The notes under the pieces: generated by a model
Told to the model about the DNA's origin: nothing
What the model saw: the letters and a program-made list of their open reading frames with translations, nothing else
Database searches by the model: none
Origin: Actinomycetota bacterium
GTDB taxonomy: Bacteria; Actinomycetota; Humimicrobiia; Humimicrobiales; Humimicrobiaceae
Reading direction: 5' to 3'
Length of the DNA: 6,214 bases
Assembly: GCA_004376325.1 (NCBI GenBank)
Contig: SOKC01000077.1
Span: forward strand, 1 to 6,214
In this document: positions 1 to 5,838 of the stretch, one piece after another
Layout of the letters: the number at the start of each line of letters is the position of its first letter
How positions within the stretch are numbered: the stretch's first letter is position 1
Made by a program: the position numbers and the translations under genes

Positions 1-796
1 TACCCGCCAGAATCCCTTCTTCTCTTATAATCTTACGGGTCATATTACCTGCATCATCATTGGAAACCTGAATAATCTCATCGATTATACCGGTATTTAA
101 TACCTCCGGAACAAAGCCTGCGCCGATCCCCTGTATTTTGTGAGACCCTGGACTGCCTCCCGAAAGAACCGGGGAATCGGCTGGCTCAACTGCTATAATT
201 TTAACCGAAGGTTTTTTTTGCTTTAAAACTTCCCCCACACCGGTAATAGTCCCACCGGTGCCTACCCCGGCGATAAATATATTCACACTTCCACCAGTAT
301 CAGCCCATATCTCTGCAGCAGTTGTTTTGCGGTGAATTTCAGGATTTGCTCTATTTTTGAATTGCTGGAGCACGAAGCTGTTTTTAGTACTTTTTCGGAC
401 TTTTTCTGCTTCTTCCACTGCTCCTTTCATTCCTTTAGAGCCATCAGTTAGGACAAGCTCAGCCCCAAATATATTAAGAAGCTGCCTTCGCTCCAGGCTC
501 ATTGTATCCGGCATTGTAAGAATTAACCTATAGCCTCTGGCTGCACATATAAATGCCAGAGCAATACCAGTATTTCCACTGGTTGGCTCTATAATAACTG
601 TATCTTTGTTTATTAAACCTTTGCTTTCAGCCGCCTCAATCATTGAAATACCAATTCTGTCCTTTACACTTGAAAGCGGATTAAACGATTCAAGCTTTGC
701 AAGAACTGTGGCATTTATTCCTCTGGTCAACCTGTTTATTTTAACCAATGGTGTGCGGCCAATTGTTTCTGTAATATCGCTAAATATCTTACCCAT
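1..796 (-). CDS. cysK: Cysteine synthase A (O-acetylserine sulfhydrylase), 3' end cut by window edge
   Basis: PLP fold-type II enzyme that joins sulfide to O-acetylserine to make cysteine in the cytoplasm. The 265 visible codons read MGKIFSDITETIGRTPLVKI at the start, which is typical of the family. The PLP lysine is K45 in SSVKDR, the substrate loop TSGNTG is at 72-77, the phosphate-binding GTGGT loop is near 179-183, and HKIQGIGAGFVP follows. The frame is still open at base 1 in REEGILAG, so roughly 40 residues of a usual ~300-310 are missing. The ATG at 796-794 is preceded by GGAGAGG (805-811) at 8 bases. It lies 86 bases downstream of the O-acetylhomoserine sulfhydrylase with no visible terminator, so it is probably the third gene of the rrf2-led operon. 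Cystathionine beta-synthase and CysM are alternatives, but the HKIQGIGAG block favours CysK. In bacilli CysK also acts as corepressor for the Rrf2 regulator CymR; that role here is inference. Confidence 0.95.
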   Translation of the reverse strand, partial: MGKIFSDITETIGRTPLVKINRLTRGINATVLAKLESFNPLSSVKDRIGISMIEAAESKGLINKDTVIIEPTSGNTGIALAFICAARGYRLILTMPDTMSLERRQLLNIFGAELVLTDGSKGMKGAVEEAEKVRKSTKNSFVLQQFKNRANPEIHRKTTAAEIWADTGGSVNIFIAGVGTGGTITGVGEVLKQKKPSVKIIAVEPADSPVLSGGSPGSHKIQGIGAGFVPEVLNTGIIDEIIQVSNDDAGNMTRKIIREEGILAG

Positions 797-804
797 AAGT
801 TTAA

Positions 805-811
805 CCTCTCC
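805..811 (-). promoter_or_regulatory. Ribosome binding site of cysK
   Basis: GGAGAGG lies 8 bases before the ATG at 796. It fixes the start of the cysteine synthase. Confidence 0.8.
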
Positions 812-882
812 ATTATTTATTTAAATTACTTAAAAATTCTATAATGTTCTTATCTTTTTACTCATAATACAGCCCTATATAA

Positions 883-2175
883 TTACACTTTACCAAGTGC
901 CTGATCAATATCATCAATAATGTCCTTTATATCCTCTATGCCCACTGAAAGCCTTATATAATCAAGTGTCACCCCTGCTGATTTCTGTTCCTGGCTAGAA
1001 AGTTGCTGGTGTGTAGTACTTGCAGGATGAATGGCCAATGTTTTTGCATCGCCAATATTTGCCAGATGAGATATTAGTTTAAGTGACTCAATAAATTTTT
1101 TACCTGCTTTAGAACCCCCTTTTACCCCGAAACCAACTATTGCACTTGCTCCTTTAGGTAAATATTTACTTGCCAGGCCTTTTTCTGGACTGGAATCCAG
1201 ACCAGGATAGTTTACCCAAGAAACTTTAGGGTGCCCTTCAAGATATTGAGCAACTCTAAGAGCGTTTTCCGAATGTCTGATCATCCTCAGATGCAGAGTT
1301 TCCAATCCCTGCAGAAATAAAAACGAATTAAAAGGAGAAAGACATGGTCCTAAATCTCTAAGAAGATTTACCCTGGCCTTAATTATATAAGCAATATTTC
1401 CTAGAGGTTCCAACTCTTTTACAAAATTCATTCCATGATAACTGGGGTCAGGATCAGCAATTAAAGGAAATTTGCCGTTGGTCCAATCAAATTTACCGGA
1501 ATCAACAATAATACCCCCTATTGATGTGCCGTGTCCTCCGATAAATTTGGTTGCTGAATGAACTACAATATCTACACCATGATCAATTGGCCTGAGCAAA
1601 TAAGGGGTGGTAGTATTATCAACTATGAGAGGAACTCCACTGCCGTGGGCAATTTTAGCAAGTGCTTCTAAATCTGTGACATTTAATTTTGGATTACCTA
1701 TTGATTCAGCATAAATTGCCTTTGTCTTGTCAGTAATCGCTCTTTTAAAGCCAGCTAAATCTTCTGACTTTACAAACTTTACCTTGATTCCAAAACGCTT
1801 AAAGGTATTATCAAATAAAGTATATGTTCCCCCATATAAGTTATCTGCAGAAACTATCTCATCACCGGCTTGTGCAATATTTAATATTGCTATTGTTTCT
1901 GCTGCCTGCCCGCTTGCAACTGCAAGAGCTCCTATTCCTCCCTCAATTGCAGCCATTCTCTTTTCCAATACATCATTGGTGGGATTCATTATACGGCTAT
2001 AAATATTTCCAAATTCCTTTAAGGCAAAAAGATTTGCAGCATGTTCTGTACTTTTAAATTGATAAGAAGTAGTCTGATAAATAGGTACAGCTCTCGCTCC
2101 AGTTGCAGGATCCGGCTCCTGACCTCCATGAAGCATAAGCGTTTCAACCTTTAGTTTTGAATCTATTTTACTCAT
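883..2175 (-). CDS. metY: O-acetylhomoserine sulfhydrylase (Cys/Met metabolism PLP enzyme)
   Basis: Converts O-acetylhomoserine and sulfide to homocysteine, the direct sulfhydrylation route to methionine. The 430-residue length is normal for this subfamily; cystathionine gamma-synthases and lyases are nearer 380-400. Visible features are VETLMLHGGQEPDPATGARA at the N-terminus, YSRIMNPT (59-66) and the cofactor loop SGQAAE (89-93). Further on are the Asp of VDN (186), the PLP lysine K210 in HSATKFIGGHGT, LGPCLSPFNSFLFLQGLETL (275-294), HPASTTHQQL (383-392) and the carboxylate-binding Arg of YIRLSVGIED (near 408). The C-terminal SVGIEDIKDIIDDIDQAL is canonical. The start ATG has GGGAG (2185-2189) 9 bases upstream. 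It sits between the Rrf2 regulator (107-base gap) and cysK (86-base gap) on the same strand, consistent with one sulfur-assimilation operon. No SAM riboswitch or T-box fits in the short upstream gap, so control is probably by the regulator. No acetyl donor enzyme (metX) is visible here. Confidence 0.95.
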   Translation of the reverse strand: MSKIDSKLKVETLMLHGGQEPDPATGARAVPIYQTTSYQFKSTEHAANLFALKEFGNIYSRIMNPTNDVLEKRMAAIEGGIGALAVASGQAAETIAILNIAQAGDEIVSADNLYGGTYTLFDNTFKRFGIKVKFVKSEDLAGFKRAITDKTKAIYAESIGNPKLNVTDLEALAKIAHGSGVPLIVDNTTTPYLLRPIDHGVDIVVHSATKFIGGHGTSIGGIIVDSGKFDWTNGKFPLIADPDPSYHGMNFVKELEPLGNIAYIIKARVNLLRDLGPCLSPFNSFLFLQGLETLHLRMIRHSENALRVAQYLEGHPKVSWVNYPGLDSSPEKGLASKYLPKGASAIVGFGVKGGSKAGKKFIESLKLISHLANIGDAKTLAIHPASTTHQQLSSQEQKSAGVTLDYIRLSVGIEDIKDIIDDIDQALGKV

Positions 2176-2184
2176 AATATCTGG

Positions 2185-2189
2185 CTCCC
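2185..2189 (-). promoter_or_regulatory. Ribosome binding site of metY
   Basis: GGGAG within GGAAAGGGAG (2185-2194), 9 bases before the ATG at 2175. Confidence 0.75.
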
Positions 2190-2282
2190 TTTCCTTTGAT
2201 TTAACACTAATATTTTTTTAAAAAATTAATTATTTATGGATTATTTCTGGTAATATTTTCTCCGGTACCCACTTTTTTATAA

Positions 2283-2723
2283 TTAAATACTATACATGAC
2301 CAGGTCTTCAGTCTTTTCCTCCCGCATCTTTACCAAATCATCTAAAGTAAATGAATTAAGAACTTCTGAAATTTTATCACCCAATTTTGTCCAGATATCC
2401 CTGGTTACACAAGTAGGCACTTTTCCACAAACTGAAGGATTATTTACACAATCAATTAAACTTAAATCCCCTTCTAAAATTTCCACAATTTCTTTCAATT
2501 TAATCCTGGAAGGATGTCTGCTTAAAACATATCCACTATGTGCACCGCTGTATGTACTCACAAGACCTTTTCCTTTCAGCGGTATTATAATCTGGCTTAA
2601 GTATTTCTCTGATACGTCAATATTCTTAGCAATTTCTTTTAAAAAAATAGGACCTTTTTTAAAATTTACAGCTATCTCTATCATCAATCTTAATCCATAC
2701 CTCGCTCTTGTAGAAATCCTCAT
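2283..2723 (-). CDS. Rrf2-family transcriptional regulator, IscR/CymR-like
   Basis: A 146-residue winged-helix repressor of the Rrf2 family. The N-terminus MRISTRARYGLRLMIEIA, the recognition-helix region (IAKNIDVSEKYLSQIIIPLK, 31-50) and the wing SGAHSGYVLSR (59-69) are typical. Three cysteines, C92, C99 and C105, occupy the IscR [2Fe-2S] ligand region, with spacing C-x6-C-x5-C instead of IscR's C-x5-C-x5-C. The IscR ligand His three residues after the last Cys is Arg here (CVTR). Bacillus CymR lacks these cysteines. The protein ends LVMYSI, a C-terminal Ile resembling the CymR tail as I recall it and the serine acetyltransferase tails that insert into the CysK active site. It is the first gene of a co-oriented set with metY and cysK, so its likely target is its own operon, responding to cysteine/O-acetylserine status, an Fe-S cluster, or both. 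The start ATG follows GGAAGG (2730-2735 on the complement). Family is certain; signal and targets are inferred. Confidence 0.92.
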   Translation of the reverse strand: MRISTRARYGLRLMIEIAVNFKKGPIFLKEIAKNIDVSEKYLSQIIIPLKGKGLVSTYSGAHSGYVLSRHPSRIKLKEIVEILEGDLSLIDCVNNPSVCGKVPTCVTRDIWTKLGDKISEVLNSFTLDDLVKMREEKTEDLVMYSI

Positions 2724-2744
2724 TGTTTGCCTTCCGATTATAAT

Positions 2745-2778
2745 TAATACTATTTATATTATTTAATTAGTAGTATTA
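2745..2778. promoter_or_regulatory. Candidate operator: inverted repeat overlapping the -10 box and start site
   Basis: Arms TAATACTA (2745-2752) and TAGTATTA (2771-2778) are perfect 8-base inverted repeats separated by 18 bases. The right arm overlaps the -10 box and the repeat spans the predicted transcription start. A dimeric Rrf2 repressor bound here would block RNA polymerase, giving autoregulation. The spacing is wider than in known IscR or CymR sites and the DNA is AT-rich, so a chance repeat is possible. Confidence 0.4.
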
Positions 2779-2802
2779 TAGACATAAAAAAAATATTGTC
2801 AA
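2775..2802 (-). promoter_or_regulatory. Perfect consensus sigma70/sigmaA promoter of the rrf2-metY-cysK operon
   Basis: On the minus strand a perfect -35 box TTGACA (2797-2802) and a perfect -10 box TATAAT (2775-2780) are separated by 16 bases. Transcription would start near 2768 and leave a leader of about 45 bases before the Rrf2 ATG, too short for a riboswitch. Both boxes matching consensus suggests a strong promoter that is normally held down by a repressor. Confidence 0.85.
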
Positions 2803-2873
2803 GAAAAATAAAAAATCATTAGATTCTGCTTACTTTCTGTTTAAAAAACTTACAAATACTTTCCAATCTGGAT

Positions 2874-2888
2874 ATTGAATCATTCAAT
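2874..2888. repeat. Short perfect palindrome ATTGAAT-C-ATTCAAT
   Basis: Seven-base perfect inverted repeat around a single central base, in the otherwise empty stretch between the Rrf2 promoter and the transposase remnant. It lies about 70 bases upstream of the -35 box. A one-base loop and AT-rich arms argue against a transcription terminator; a protein-binding site or a chance palindrome is more likely. I see nothing else in 2803-2948. Confidence 0.35.
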
Positions 2889-2948
2889 CTTCTTTTAATA
2901 ATTTTTTTTCAGTGCCAACATATTTTAAGATAGTTTTCACAGAAGTAA

Positions 2949-3206
2949 AGGTCAGTAAAATTCTTAATAACCTACATGTCCAAACACAGTAAAGAAGAGA
3001 AGGAGTTTAGCTCTCTTGAATGGATTGCAGTACTCTGTTCCCATATACCGGACCAGGGAGAACAGACGGTCCGCTATTATGGCCACTACAGTAATGTTAC
3101 AAGGGGCAGGCTGAAAATTTACTGGTTAAATACATTACATTCCAGCAAGATTTTAACTGATAAAAACATTATAATGAAAATCAAACAATTCCTGCTGGAT
3201 ATCTGA
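2949..3206 (+). pseudogene. Remnant of an IS91-type (Y2) transposase, C-terminal domain fragment
   Basis: The plus-strand frame opens after a stop at 2946-2948 and ends at the TGA of 3204-3206; the first ATG is at 2976, giving 76 residues. Residues 14-44 from that ATG read LEWIAVLCSHIP, then DQGEQTVRYYGHYSNVTRG. This is the conserved C-terminal block of the putative transposases related to IS91/IS801 (Pfam Y2_Tnp), where family members have HIPxxGxQxVRYYGxYSNxxRG. The in-frame TYMSK just before it also fits the family's Y-x-SK element. The HUH and tyrosine catalytic motifs, which lie upstream in full proteins, are absent, and after RG the sequence no longer resembles the family. No Shine-Dalgarno precedes the ATG. 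It is an inactive fossil and the only plus-strand gene trace recognised. No terminal inverted repeats or target duplications were seen, as expected for this family. Confidence 0.75.
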
Positions 3207-3242
3207 CGCTATTCTTTTTACAAACTGTAAACTCTACAGGTT

Positions 3243-4457
3243 TTAACTCCTTTTGCCCGATTTACCTGCCAGTTCCAACCTTTTGAATATTAAGTTTCCC
3301 ACAAACGAATATTTTATATCAATAGCACCTTCAGGGCACATCTCACTACAGCAAAAACATCTGATACAGGTTCTGTAATTAAATTTCATTTTATTACCGG
3401 TATAAAAAATAGAATTTTGAGGACAGATTTTCTGGCAAACCATACATAAATTGCACTTACTGGAGTCAATATAAGGATATGGATTTAATAAGCTTCTGAC
3501 AAATGGCATAATATAAGTATTTATGAAATTGTTTCCAGTAAGCTTTTTCTGGCCAATACTTTTAGGAAGCTTAAAATCATCTATTATAATATCAGACAGC
3601 CCTTCTCCCAGTATCCTGATATTGCCTTCCTTGTAGGATTTAATTTTCCATTCTTTTAAAACCTCGAAAAGAGTTACTAACCTCTGGTCAATATTCATTA
3701 TTCTGCTCATAACTATATCCATTGAAACAGGATCATCACTGGCTAAAACCAGGCCTACTTCCCTGGGAGTTCCACTCCTGCCTGGCCCTTCTCCCTCTAT
3801 TCCCACAATCCCGTCCATAATATTTAAAGCAGGTTTAATAAAAGTCACTATGTCCAGGAGCATACCCCAAAATTTTTCAATATCAGCAAACCTCAGGTGA
3901 TATCCGACTTTTGTAAATCCAGGCACAACACCATAAATATTCTTTATTGCTCCGGTAATAACTGTTAAGTTATGGGTTTTAAATTTAGGAAGATTAATTA
4001 TTACGTCAGCCTCAATTATTGGTTTTATGATTTCTATTTTTTTTATAACCCGGCCTTGCCTGTAGGATAAACTTTCATACTCAGTAGAATAATTCAGCCT
4101 GCAGCCTGTTCTTTTTGCAACATCCAAAACACCTGTAGCTTCATAAACTCTTTCCATACCGGTTCTGTTATAAGGAGTTGCAGGACCAAAACTGTCAGCA
4201 ATTACAATATTTTTATTACTTCCAGTAATATCTATAATATTCTCAATAACTGCTTCTATAAATAACGGATGAGTGGTTATAGCTTTTTCAGGTGTAGCAG
4301 CTAAAAGAAAGTTGGGTTTTATTACGATTTTGCTGTTGGAATTTAAAAAATTACCAAAACCACCTAACAGACTAACACAATTGTTGATAGCTTCCTTTAA
4401 ATCTTTTTTGTTGTAGCTTTTACATTTTGTAATACTTACCCTGGTCTTATTTTTCAT
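3243..4457 (-). CDS. DUF362 domain protein with C-terminal double 4Fe-4S ferredoxin module
   Basis: A 404-residue, apparently cytoplasmic iron-sulfur protein of unknown reaction. The DUF362 domain (about 5-300) shows IKPNF (46-50), TTHPLFIEAV (61-70), IADSFGPA (86-93), LPKFKTHNLT (156-165), GAIKNIYGVVPG (169-180) and DGIVGIEGEGPGRSGTPREV (215-234). The ferredoxin part has C335-x2-C338-x2-C341-x3-C345-P and C364-x2-C367-x2-C370-x3-C374-P, plus an extra Cys at 369; this is the standard ligand pattern for two [4Fe-4S] clusters, suggesting electron transfer. No signal peptide or membrane segment is seen. The ATG overlaps the stop of the upstream prenyltransferase-like remnant (ATGA), and the only purine run, AAAAGGA, ends one base before the ATG, too close for a good Shine-Dalgarno. 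Translation may therefore once have been coupled to that gene. The N-terminal sequence matches usual DUF362 starts, so the start is kept. Substrate and partners are unknown. Confidence 0.92.
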   Translation of the reverse strand: MKNKTRVSITKCKSYNKKDLKEAINNCVSLLGGFGNFLNSNSKIVIKPNFLLAATPEKAITTHPLFIEAVIENIIDITGSNKNIVIADSFGPATPYNRTGMERVYEATGVLDVAKRTGCRLNYSTEYESLSYRQGRVIKKIEIIKPIIEADVIINLPKFKTHNLTVITGAIKNIYGVVPGFTKVGYHLRFADIEKFWGMLLDIVTFIKPALNIMDGIVGIEGEGPGRSGTPREVGLVLASDDPVSMDIVMSRIMNIDQRLVTLFEVLKEWKIKSYKEGNIRILGEGLSDIIIDDFKLPKSIGQKKLTGNNFINTYIMPFVRSLLNPYPYIDSSKCNLCMVCQKICPQNSIFYTGNKMKFNYRTCIRCFCCSEMCPEGAIDIKYSFVGNLIFKRLELAGKSGKRS

Positions 4458-4722
4458 TTCCTTTTATCCAGGTATTTGCTGTTGTAGAGAGTTTTTAAGG
4501 CAAAATAGGTAATCCACTTACTGGGCTTATTCTTTTTTTCAATATCTACAAGCATTCTGCCATTAAGTGAATATTCCATTTTCCATGTTCCATCAGGAAG
4601 CCTTTTGGATAAAATATAGTCAAGCGCTTTTTATTTACTCTTTTACCCAAAATGTTTTTTAGGGTTAGATATTTAATATAGGGATCACTATTTTCAGTTA
4701 ACCACGCAATCACAGGTTCCAT
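4454..4722 (-). pseudogene. Collapsed squalene-cyclase/prenyltransferase-like gene (both ends kept, middle deleted, frameshifted)
   Basis: From ATG 4722 one frame reads MEPVIAWLTENSDPYIKYLT then LKNILGK, resembling the WLLEGDPxxRYxTLxDLLG start of prenyltransferase/squalene-cyclase-like alpha-toroid proteins. From about 4627 a different frame reads ALDYILSKRLPDGTWKMEYS and continues through NGRMLVDIEKKNKPSKWITYFALKTL to a TGA at 4456-4454. This is the usual C-terminal part of the same family (ILSKxxPDGxW, then PSKWITxxALxxL). The frames differ, and a stop (TAA, 4635-4633) precedes the second block in its own frame. Full-length relatives are, as I recall, around 300 residues, so some 200 residues are gone, with the junction near 4628-4645. 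No Shine-Dalgarno precedes 4722. The stop overlaps the DUF362 start (ATGA), so the intact ancestor was probably translationally coupled to DUF362. Family assignment is from motif memory. Confidence 0.65.
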
Positions 4723-4771
4723 ATAAAAAATCTAAAAAATTAATAGAAAAAACACTGTTTAAAGCTTTTCT

Positions 4772-5641
4772 CTAATAGCTCCTTCCAGTGTAAAAAATTA
4801 ATTTTATTGCCCTGACCATAGTATCAATTACCATACCCATAATAATCAATATCAGAACCACAATAACAATTGGATTGAGGATACCAGTTAAATCTCTTGG
4901 AAATACTGTAAAATCAAATGGGAATATAATAAGCAGTGAAATAACAGCAGATATTCCAAACAAATTAAGAATAATACGTATGATCCGACGGAAGAAATAC
5001 CCATCGTAGATGATTAGTAAAATGTTTCCAATCATAGATGCCACTAATGCTACCGAAACAATGGGCAGCCATTGACTGAAGCTTTCAGTCAGAAGAGGAT
5101 ACCTGTGCCATATACCGTCATAATGATAGTAAGCTATATATGACTGGTAAAAATTAAATAATACAAAGAATATAACACTCCACATTATAGCGAAGCTATA
5201 GCCGGTTATCCTCCCACCTCTGGTGTCCTTAAAGTAACTATCCACCTTGTCTCCAACTTTTTTCATCTTCCTATCAAATTTCTTACCTGCTTCTTCAGCT
5301 CTTTCCCCAAACTTTTTCATTTTTTCATCTAATTTTTTTTCCCACTCATATTCTACATCGTGGGTCTCTTCTTCCCTCTCTTTATCACTTTTAAAGTAAT
5401 CGGACACACTGTTTCCAAAACCCCGGGCAGCTTTTTTAAAGTCCTCAAATTTTTCTTTTACTCCTTCATCTTTGAACCTTTTTCCAAAAGCCTTTGCAGA
5501 ATCCTCGGCACTTTTTGCAAATTCTTTTGATTTTTTCTTTAACTCAGGATCATTGAAAATTTTACTTACGGTTTCGCCAAATTCCTTTACCATATCACCA
5601 AAACTTTCTACCGGACTCTTTTCCTTTTCATCCTTAGGCAA
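4772..5641 (-). CDS. Unrecognised membrane protein: amphipathic charged N-terminal half, four predicted membrane helices
   Basis: I do not recognise this 289-residue family. Residues 1-143 are rich in Lys, Glu, Asp and Phe with almost no helix breakers and should form long amphipathic helices or coiled coil. The motif FGETVSKIF (21-29) recurs as FGNSVSDYF (75-83) and VGDKVDSYF (129-137), exactly 54 residues apart each time. Four hydrophobic segments follow, at about 149-170, 191-213, 220-241 and 254-276, with IYDGYFFRRIIRI between the second and third. There is no signal peptide and no cysteine. The N-terminal half probably faces the cytoplasm and could lie on the membrane or bind a partner; this is inference. 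The TTG start is chosen because AAGGAGG sits 6 bases upstream, while the nearby ATG (5646-5644) is in another frame and hits a stop after 12 codons. The gene ends 49 bases before the prenyltransferase-like remnant and may share a transcript with the DUF362 gene. Confidence 0.8.
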   Translation of the reverse strand: MPKDEKEKSPVESFGDMVKEFGETVSKIFNDPELKKKSKEFAKSAEDSAKAFGKRFKDEGVKEKFEDFKKAARGFGNSVSDYFKSDKEREEETHDVEYEWEKKLDEKMKKFGERAEEAGKKFDRKMKKVGDKVDSYFKDTRGGRITGYSFAIMWSVIFFVLFNFYQSYIAYYHYDGIWHRYPLLTESFSQWLPIVSVALVASMIGNILLIIYDGYFFRRIIRIILNLFGISAVISLLIIFPFDFTVFPRDLTGILNPIVIVVLILIIMGMVIDTMVRAIKLIFYTGRSY

Positions 5642-5647
5642 TTCATA

Positions 5648-5654
5648 CCTCCTT
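5648..5654 (-). promoter_or_regulatory. Perfect Shine-Dalgarno that selects a TTG start
   Basis: AAGGAGG followed by 6 bases and TTG (5641-5639). An out-of-frame ATG lies only one base after the site and leads to a stop after 12 codons. The spacing and the long open frame both support TTG as the start. Confidence 0.75.
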
Positions 5655-5719
5655 TTTATATTCCTGGATTAATAATACCGTTTAAAATTTATCAATATTT
5701 ATTCCCAACTCTTCTGTCT

Positions 5720-5725
5720 ATTATA
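5720..5725 (-). promoter_or_regulatory. Possible -10 box upstream of the membrane-protein gene
   Basis: Minus-strand TATAAT, a perfect -10 match about 80 bases before the TTG start. The 17-18-base-upstream hexamers (TTTTAA/TTTTTA) match only three of six -35 positions, so it would need an activator or be fortuitous in AT-rich DNA. Confidence 0.35.
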
Positions 5726-5806
5726 GGTTATGAATAGAAAATTTAAAAAATAAAATCACAGAATTCTTCTCACCAACAACAGAAACTATAAAAACAGACT
5801 AGATAT

Positions 5807-5834
5807 ATGATATATTACCATCTATTCCAGTCAA
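5807..5834 (-). promoter_or_regulatory. Possible sigma70-type promoter upstream of the membrane-protein gene
   Basis: Minus-strand TTGACT (5829-5834) and TATCAT (5807-5812), each matching five of six consensus bases, with a 16-base spacer. It would give a leader of about 160 bases before the TTG start. It begins just after the stop of the oxidoreductase remnant. The rest of 5655-5838 shows nothing recognisable. Confidence 0.35.
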
Positions 5835-5838
5835 GAGT

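Noticed and set aside
606..824. Plus-strand 72-residue open frame
   Set aside because: It is antisense to the confident cysteine synthase coding sequence and its Shine-Dalgarno, and resembles no protein.
840..870. Tiny frame MSKKIRTL in the metY-cysK gap as a possible leader peptide
   Set aside because: It has no Shine-Dalgarno, no Cys or Met codon run and no attenuator-like hairpins after it.
1727..2057. Two overlapping plus-strand open frames of 91 and 77 residues
   Set aside because: Both lie opposite the well-conserved O-acetylhomoserine sulfhydrylase and have no family signature.
2176..2282. Separate promoter, SAM riboswitch or T-box before metY
   Set aside because: The 107-base gap is almost all A and T, holds no convincing -35/-10 pair, and lacks the conserved stems or T-box sequence.
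2296..2766. Plus-strand 156-residue open frame
   Set aside because: It mirrors the Rrf2 regulator on the other strand and runs through its promoter; the regulator's motifs and ribosome site are unambiguous.
3225..3239. Small hairpin CTGTA-AACTC-TACAG just after the DUF362 stop, possible terminator
   Set aside because: The stem has only five pairs with two G-C, and neither strand has a proper T-run directly after it; too weak to call.
4750..4760. AAACA-C-TGTTT palindrome followed by T-rich DNA on the minus strand after the membrane-protein stop
   Set aside because: A one-base loop and AT-rich arms cannot form a stable terminator hairpin; chance in AT-rich sequence.
5472..5672. Plus-strand 66-residue open frame rich in Phe and Ser
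   Set aside because: It is the complement of the Lys/Glu-rich N-terminus of the membrane protein (AAA/GAA read as TTT/TTC).
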